This document shows positions 59,827 to 64,000 of a stretch of 64,000 nt of DNA, in pieces (position 1 is the stretch's first letter; every line of letters begins with the position of its first letter). The position numbers and the translations under genes were made by a program. Below the pieces are notes generated by a model. It ran no database searches. It worked only from the letters and a program-made list of their open reading frames with translations, and was not told the origin of the DNA. Origin of the DNA: an uncultured Bacteroidales bacterium (GTDB lineage Bacteria > Bacteroidota > Bacteroidia > Bacteroidales > Bacteroidaceae); contig CADCDP010000002.1 in NCBI GenBank assembly GCA_902800305.1, positions 106,350-170,349 of the forward strand, written 5' to 3'.

Positions 59827-60047
59827 GGCGTGCATATATAATATAACTCAAGTTTCGGGAGTTGAGATTTCAAGTGGTTATGGAGGACTCGGCGTACAAG
59901 CCGCCAAAACTCCTTAACTCCTAAACTCCTTAGACAAAAACAATCTCCAAAGAGAGCAAAGGAGTAGAGGAGTTAAGGAGTGGCTTTCGCGAAAGCCTTG
60001 GAAACTACCAAGAAGTGAAACTGCCGAAACTTATATATAATATAATA
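59827..60047. other. Gap with inverted repeats inside the AEP module
   Basis: Contains a 16-base piece caagtttcgggagttg (59849-59864), a 14-base inverted pair made of actccttaactcct words (59909-59922 with 59968-59981), and a perfect 16-base palindrome at 59982-59997. No promoter is clear. The gap breaks the otherwise tight gene row. Confidence 0.75.
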
Positions 60048-61172
60048 ATGTATATGGAGAAGATTAAAAGAAACGTGTTGCTGAATCCAGGACCAGCAAC
60101 GACAACCGATACGGTGAAGTATGCCCAAGTGGTGCCTGACATTTGTCCACGTGAGAAAGAGTTTGCGGGTATGATGAAGCAGTTGCGTAGCGACTTGCTG
60201 AAAGTGGCACATGCACCCGAAGAGAAATACACCTCCGTGCTGTTCTGTGGCTCTGGCACCATCAACATCGATGTCTGTCTGAACTCGCTTCTGCCAGCAG
60301 GGAAGAAGGTGCTGGTCGTGAACAATGGTGCCTATAGCACCCGTGCTGTGGAGGTTTGCGAGTATTATGGATTGCCCCATATTGATTTGAAATCATCGGT
60401 GTATGAACGTCCGAACTTAGACGATGTGAAGCAGGCGTTGGACGACAATCCTGACATCTACATCGTCTATACCACTCATCACGAGACAGGTACAGGCATT
60501 CTCAACCCCATTCGAGAGATAGGAGCATTGGCTCATGCGCATGGTGCCATTTTCGTCACCGACACCACATCGTCGCTGGGCATGATTCCCTTCGACATCG
60601 AGAAAGACAACGTCGATTTCTGTATGGCATCAGCACAGAAGGGCTTAATGGCCATGACAGGACTTTCGTTCATCATCGGCAACACCGAGGAAATCCGCAA
60701 GTCGAAAGACTATCCGAAGCGTTCCTACTACTGCAACCTCTATATGCAGTACGACTTCTTTGAGCGCACAGGCGAGATGCACTTCACACCACCCGTGCAA
60801 ACCATCTATGCCACCATGCAGGCACTCAAGGAATATTTTGCCGAGGGGGAAGAAGCGAAGTTTGCCCGTCATCGCCGTGTGTTCAACGCCATTCATCGAG
60901 GCATCGAGCGTTTAGGCCTGAAAGATGTCATCAGGCACGAATGGCAATCAGGACTTGTCGTTTCCGTCCTCTATCCCGAAAGCCCCAACTGGGACTTCGA
61001 GAAAGTGCATGACTACTGCTATGAGCGTGGCTTCACCATCTATCCAGGCAAAATCAGCACCACCAACACCTTCCGTCTTTGTGCCCTGGGCACCATCGAC
61101 GAACCAGACATCGAGGATTTCTTCGTGGTATTGGAAGAAGCACTCAACACCCTTCACATCCCATGCAAGTGA
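60048..61172 (+). CDS. phnW: 2-Aminoethylphosphonate transaminase
   Basis: PLP enzyme of fold type I that interconverts phosphonoacetaldehyde and AEP; in this context it runs in the direction of AEP synthesis. It has 374 residues from ATG 60048. NVLLNPGPATTTDTVKYAQ, SVLFCGSGTINIDVCLNSL, the loop YTTHHETGTGILNP, FVTDTTSSLGMIPFD and the Schiff-base lysine in MASAQKGLMAMTG (Lys 198) are typical of PhnW. The GTG 60015 upstream is not used because the extra residues lack homology. Its stop lies within the start of the next gene (61163). Confidence 0.95.
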   Translation: MYMEKIKRNVLLNPGPATTTDTVKYAQVVPDICPREKEFAGMMKQLRSDLLKVAHAPEEKYTSVLFCGSGTINIDVCLNSLLPAGKKVLVVNNGAYSTRAVEVCEYYGLPHIDLKSSVYERPNLDDVKQALDDNPDIYIVYTTHHETGTGILNPIREIGALAHAHGAIFVTDTTSSLGMIPFDIEKDNVDFCMASAQKGLMAMTGLSFIIGNTEEIRKSKDYPKRSYYCNLYMQYDFFERTGEMHFTPPVQTIYATMQALKEYFAEGEEAKFARHRRVFNAIHRGIERLGLKDVIRHEWQSGLVVSVLYPESPNWDFEKVHDYCYERGFTIYPGKISTTNTFRLCALGTIDEPDIEDFFVVLEEALNTLHIPCK

Positions 61173-61972
61173 CCGCCACGACCGAGGAACAATCCAGAAG
61201 GGGACTGCGTGTGCAGTGTGTCGTGAGTCCCTCCTACCGCCATCTTGCATCATGGCTCCGACAGATACCCCAGCTATTTGCCACCCGTCAGGGGAAGTTG
61301 CTCTACGATGGGCGCAACCAAATCCGCCTCTTCCAAGTCGGGGGCGAGCAGCTGGTGGTCAAGCGATACAAGCGGCACGACATCATCAAGATGTTCATCT
61401 ACACCTTCTTCCGAAAAAGCAAGGCACAGCGTTCTTACGAAAATGCCGTGGCCTTAAAGGAACGTCACTTCCTGACCCCACAGGAAGTGGCCTATCTGGA
61501 GGAACGACGCGCTGGTCTCATTCTTCAGGTCTATTACGTCTGTGCCTACACCGATTGGCAACCCATCAAGCCCCGACTCATCGAGCAAGACCCCTACGAC
61601 GAAGCCTTGGCCATCTCCTACGCTCATTTTGTGGCATCCCTCCATGAAAGCGGTGTGTTGCATCGCGACCTCAACCCCACCAATGTGCTCTATCAGGAAC
61701 GGGACGCACACTTCCACTTCCAACTCATCGACATCAACCGTATGCAGTTCTTCAACACCCCAGTGCCCAAAGCCCAGTGTATGGAAAATCTGACCCTGTT
61801 CTGGTGGCTTACGCCCATCTACCGCTTCATTCTGAAAGTCTATGCAGCAGACAGGAAATGGACAGACGCAGACGTGGAGATGGCTTGCGAAGTCAAGAAA
61901 CGGCACGACAGGCGTTGGGTGCGACGTAAAAGATTCACGCATTTATGGAAAAAGAAAATAAATGATAAATGA
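61163..61972 (+). CDS. WaaP/Kdo-kinase-like lipopolysaccharide kinase
   Basis: Protein-kinase-like fold, 269 residues from ATG 61163, overlapping phnW by ten bases. Seen: the invariant Lys in LVVKRYKRHD (Lys 67), HRDLNPTNVLY (167-177) as catalytic loop, and LIDINRM (188-194) in place of DFD/DFG. This is the WaaP/KdkA group that phosphorylates sugars of lipid A-core. A frame from 61079 is a wrong extension into phnW. The last residues KINDK are coded by the aaatgataaatgat repeat at the gene's end. It may prepare the site, or a phosphate, to which the phosphonate group is later joined. Confidence 0.85.
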   Translation: MQVTATTEEQSRRGLRVQCVVSPSYRHLASWLRQIPQLFATRQGKLLYDGRNQIRLFQVGGEQLVVKRYKRHDIIKMFIYTFFRKSKAQRSYENAVALKERHFLTPQEVAYLEERRAGLILQVYYVCAYTDWQPIKPRLIEQDPYDEALAISYAHFVASLHESGVLHRDLNPTNVLYQERDAHFHFQLIDINRMQFFNTPVPKAQCMENLTLFWWLTPIYRFILKVYAADRKWTDADVEMACEVKKRHDRRWVRRKRFTHLWKKKINDK

Positions 61973-61986
61973 TAAATGATAAATGA
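61958..61986. repeat. aaatgat tandem repeat bridging two genes
   Basis: Three to four copies of aaatgat(a) run from the last codons of the kinase gene to the first ATG of the GT10 gene. Copies give alternating stop (tga, taa) and start (atg) codons. A second run is at 63873-63903. Confidence 0.8.
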
Positions 61987-63035
61987 TGTTGAGAATAAGA
62001 TTTATGCCCTATCGGGAAGGATTGGCGACCATCATGCACCGCCAGACACCTGGCCATCGGCTCCTGTCGCAGGATGGGCGTTATGAGTTCTGTCTCGACG
62101 ATAGCATGGACGAGGCCGACTTCTGGGTGGTGCAGGGCAAGGGAGTGCGTGAAGACCAGACCTGCCGTGTGGCACCCGAGAACACCATCCTGCTGACCAC
62201 CGAACCCCGTTCCGTATTGGTTTATCCTCAACCCTACATCCGTCAGTTTGGTATGGTCGTGACCTGCCAAGCGCAAATGCGTCATCCCAATATGCGCTTC
62301 GGACCCGCCATCCTTCCATGGTTCGTGGGATATAAGCCCGATGGCAAAGGTGGCTACATCTACTTCAAGGACTACGATTCATTGTGTCAGCCATCCGACC
62401 CTACCGAAAAGACCCGACTGCTCTCCGTCATCACCAGCGACAAAGCCTTCACTCGTGGGCATGTTGACCGTATCAAGTTCGTGGAGAAACTCAAAGCACA
62501 TTTCGGACATCAAATCGACATCTTTGGCAGAGGGTTCCGTCCCTTCGAGGACAAGTGGGATGTGCTCCGTCCCTACCAATATCACATCGCCATCGAAAAT
62601 TCGTCGCAACCCTACTATTGGACAGAAAAGATTTCCGATTGCTATCTGACCGAAACCTTCCCCTTCTACTACGGTTGCACCAATCTCAGCGACTATTTCC
62701 CCCAAGAGGCATTCCAACCCATCGACATCCGTCACCCCGACGCAGCCATTGCCACCATCGAGGCAGCCATCCATGCCCGTCGCTACCAACAATCCGTGCC
62801 CGTCCTGACAGCTTGCAAGCAACGCGTGTTGGGTGAATACAACATGTTTGAATACGTCGCCCATCTGTGTGACCAGATGAATCCCGATGCCCCCAAACAG
62901 CAAGTGACCATCCATCCCTGTCGTTCAGGACACTCATGGGAGAACATCTACAATTATACCATCCGGCACAACTATTATAAACTCATCACGAAAATACATT
63001 ATCTGACAAATGGAAACAAACTACAATCCCCATGA
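61983..63035 (+). CDS. GT10-like fucosyltransferase family protein
   Basis: Divergent GT10 transferase, 350 residues. DEADFWVVQGKGVRE and NTILLTTEPRSVLVYPQPYI make the N-terminal half; the C-terminal donor half has KTRLLSVITSDKAF, FVEKLKAHFGHQIDIFGRG and IAIENSSQPYYWTEKISDC (202-220), followed by FPFYYGCTN. It shares the GDP-fucose site pattern with the enzyme at 5967 but little else. The end overlaps licD-like by 26 bases in another frame. In this context it probably adds one fucose-like sugar of the glycan that LicD decorates. ATG 61986 is also possible. Confidence 0.85.
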   Translation: MMLRIRFMPYREGLATIMHRQTPGHRLLSQDGRYEFCLDDSMDEADFWVVQGKGVREDQTCRVAPENTILLTTEPRSVLVYPQPYIRQFGMVVTCQAQMRHPNMRFGPAILPWFVGYKPDGKGGYIYFKDYDSLCQPSDPTEKTRLLSVITSDKAFTRGHVDRIKFVEKLKAHFGHQIDIFGRGFRPFEDKWDVLRPYQYHIAIENSSQPYYWTEKISDCYLTETFPFYYGCTNLSDYFPQEAFQPIDIRHPDAAIATIEAAIHARRYQQSVPVLTACKQRVLGEYNMFEYVAHLCDQMNPDAPKQQVTIHPCRSGHSWENIYNYTIRHNYYKLITKIHYLTNGNKLQSP

Positions 63036-63888
63036 ACAGGCTCTTGCTCTGCATAGTGACCGTATAGACGAAGAAACGCGTTTGGTGCAAGCCCGTCTGT
63101 TGGAGATACTGAAAGCCATCGACAAGGTTTGCCGTACACATCACCTTACCTACTACCTTTTGGCTGGCACCATGCTGGGTGCTGTGCGTCATGGCGGCTT
63201 CATTCCGTGGGACGATGATGCCGATGTAGGAATGCCTCGTCAAGACTATGACATCTTCTTGGCACACGCCAACGAATGGTTGCCCGAAGGCTTTGAGTTG
63301 GTGAGCGGTGGACAGACCAAGGGCTATCCTTATCCCTTTGCCCGTGTACAGGATGCCCGTTCCACCTACATGATGCACCGCAGTTATGATTTTGTGGGAG
63401 GTCTGCCCATCGATGTCTTTCCGTTGGATGGGATGATTGGTCCTTCCCTCAGTCGCAGTTACCATTATTTCCGTTATCGCAGATGGTGGAAAATCCTCTA
63501 TTTCATCCACACCGACCCTTACAAGCACGGCAAGGGCTTTCGATGTGTCGCCACCCAGCTGTTAAGGAAGCTATTCAAGGCAGAGTTTGTACACAAAAAA
63601 CTCGATGACGTGCGGCGCCAGTGGGACTGCAAGACCAGTCCGCTCATGGCTGACCACGACTACCGTCCCGACAAAGGCGCACAGCCCAGGGAGAACTACG
63701 GAACACCCGTTCCCATCTCCTTCGAGGGGACTCTATTCATGGGCGTGGCACGTCCAGACGCTTACCTACGCCATCTCTATGGGAACTACATGGAGATTCC
63801 GAAAGAGATACCACCTCGCAACTATCGGTTCTTGGACTTGAACAAGCCTTGGCGACAGTATGTAGAAGAAAAAATAAATGATAAATGA
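63010..63888 (+). CDS. LicD-family phosphotransferase
   Basis: LicD protein, 292 residues. This family moves phosphocholine, or other zwitterionic phospho- or phosphono-groups, from a CDP/CMP carrier to a glycan. GTMLGAVRHGGFIPWDDDAD (53-72) is the active-site signature with the metal-binding DDDAD, followed by VGMPRQDYDIFL and LPIDVFPLDGM; NYGTPVPISFEGTLFMGVARPDAYLRHLYG is the typical end. Being downstream of AEP synthesis, it is likely to use CMP-AEP. The last residues KINDK come from the aaatgat repeat, as in the kinase gene. It is the last gene that is complete in the window. Confidence 0.92.
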   Translation: METNYNPHEQALALHSDRIDEETRLVQARLLEILKAIDKVCRTHHLTYYLLAGTMLGAVRHGGFIPWDDDADVGMPRQDYDIFLAHANEWLPEGFELVSGGQTKGYPYPFARVQDARSTYMMHRSYDFVGGLPIDVFPLDGMIGPSLSRSYHYFRYRRWWKILYFIHTDPYKHGKGFRCVATQLLRKLFKAEFVHKKLDDVRRQWDCKTSPLMADHDYRPDKGAQPRENYGTPVPISFEGTLFMGVARPDAYLRHLYGNYMEIPKEIPPRNYRFLDLNKPWRQYVEEKINDK

Positions 63889-63903
63889 TAAATGATAAAT
63901 GAT
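63873..63903. repeat. aaatgat tandem repeat at the end of the LicD gene
   Basis: Four copies of aaatgat(a) begin in the last codons of the LicD-like gene and continue past its stop. The run is nearly identical to that at 61958-61986. Confidence 0.8.
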
Positions 63904-63904
63904 A

Positions 63905-64000
63905 CAAGTTTCGCAAGTTGCTGAATTCTTTTCAACACAGAGTTTTCACAAGAGGACCGAGGAACACAGAGGAACACTTTTTTTGTATATCAGGTGGAGA
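63905..64000. other. Non-coding end of the window
   Basis: Starts with caagtttcgcaagttg (63905-63920), two mismatches from the piece at 59849-59864, and later has a gaggaacacagaggaacac doublet. No gene start is visible before the window ends. Confidence 0.6.

Overview
The window looks like a chromosomal piece of a Bacteroidales bacterium, most likely Prevotella in the broad sense. The reasons are: promoters of the Bacteroidetes type (-33 TTTG/TTG, -7 TAnnTTTG) in front of many genes; the block porG - uppS - bamA - skp-like genes - murI; a secreted protein with a type IX secretion C-terminal tail; lipoproteins with acidic surface-export residues after the lipid cysteine; and DUF4254, DUF5686 and DUF6242 proteins. 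I cannot assign a species from reading alone.

Region 1 (1-23714, all + strand) is a large AT-rich surface-polysaccharide cluster. It holds about eleven clear glycosyltransferases (GT2, GT4, GT8, GT10, GT61), a two-part Alg14/Alg13-like transferase, a TagF-like polyol-phosphate transferase, two acyltransferase-3 membrane proteins, an MBOAT/SGNH-like O-acylation pair, three hexapeptide acetyltransferases and one O-antigen polymerase/ligase-like membrane protein. Many genes overlap by ATGA or TAATG. No flippase, initiating transferase or chain-length/export gene is visible, so the locus probably continues to the left. Region 2 (23723-28386) starts at a clear promoter and encodes envelope proteins: a PEGA-like outer-membrane protein, a GLUG-repeat secreted protein, and a YjbH-type exopolysaccharide outer-membrane protein split into two adjacent genes. 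A putative surface lipoprotein and a small HAD phosphatase follow.

Region 3 (29.6-55.2 kb) is housekeeping DNA with visibly higher G+C: pckA, a tRNA-Pro(CGG), murI, three skp/ompH-like genes, bamA, uppS, porG, a lipoprotein, a sirtuin, a radical SAM gene, a PAP2 protein, an epimerase, rnr, a small peptide with a type IX cargo, a DUF5686 protein and gpmI.

Region 4 (55.4-63.9 kb, + strand) is the most interesting part: a 2-aminoethylphosphonate (AEP) module. It has PEP mutase fused to a degenerate nucleotidyltransferase domain, phosphonopyruvate decarboxylase, AEP transaminase, a separate sugar-nucleotidyltransferase-like enzyme that could make CMP-AEP, a WaaP-like kinase, a GT10 transferase and a LicD-type phosphotransferase. 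Together they suggest that a surface glycan is decorated with a phosphonate. A collapsed glycosyltransferase gene sits at the front of the module.

Several intergenic gaps carry arrays of short palindromic words, with a different word at each place (8.1-8.4, 31.76-31.84, 42.0-42.2, 53.47-53.54 kb). Other gaps carry simple AT-rich or CTATAG-type repeats, and in three genes such a repeat writes the last codons.
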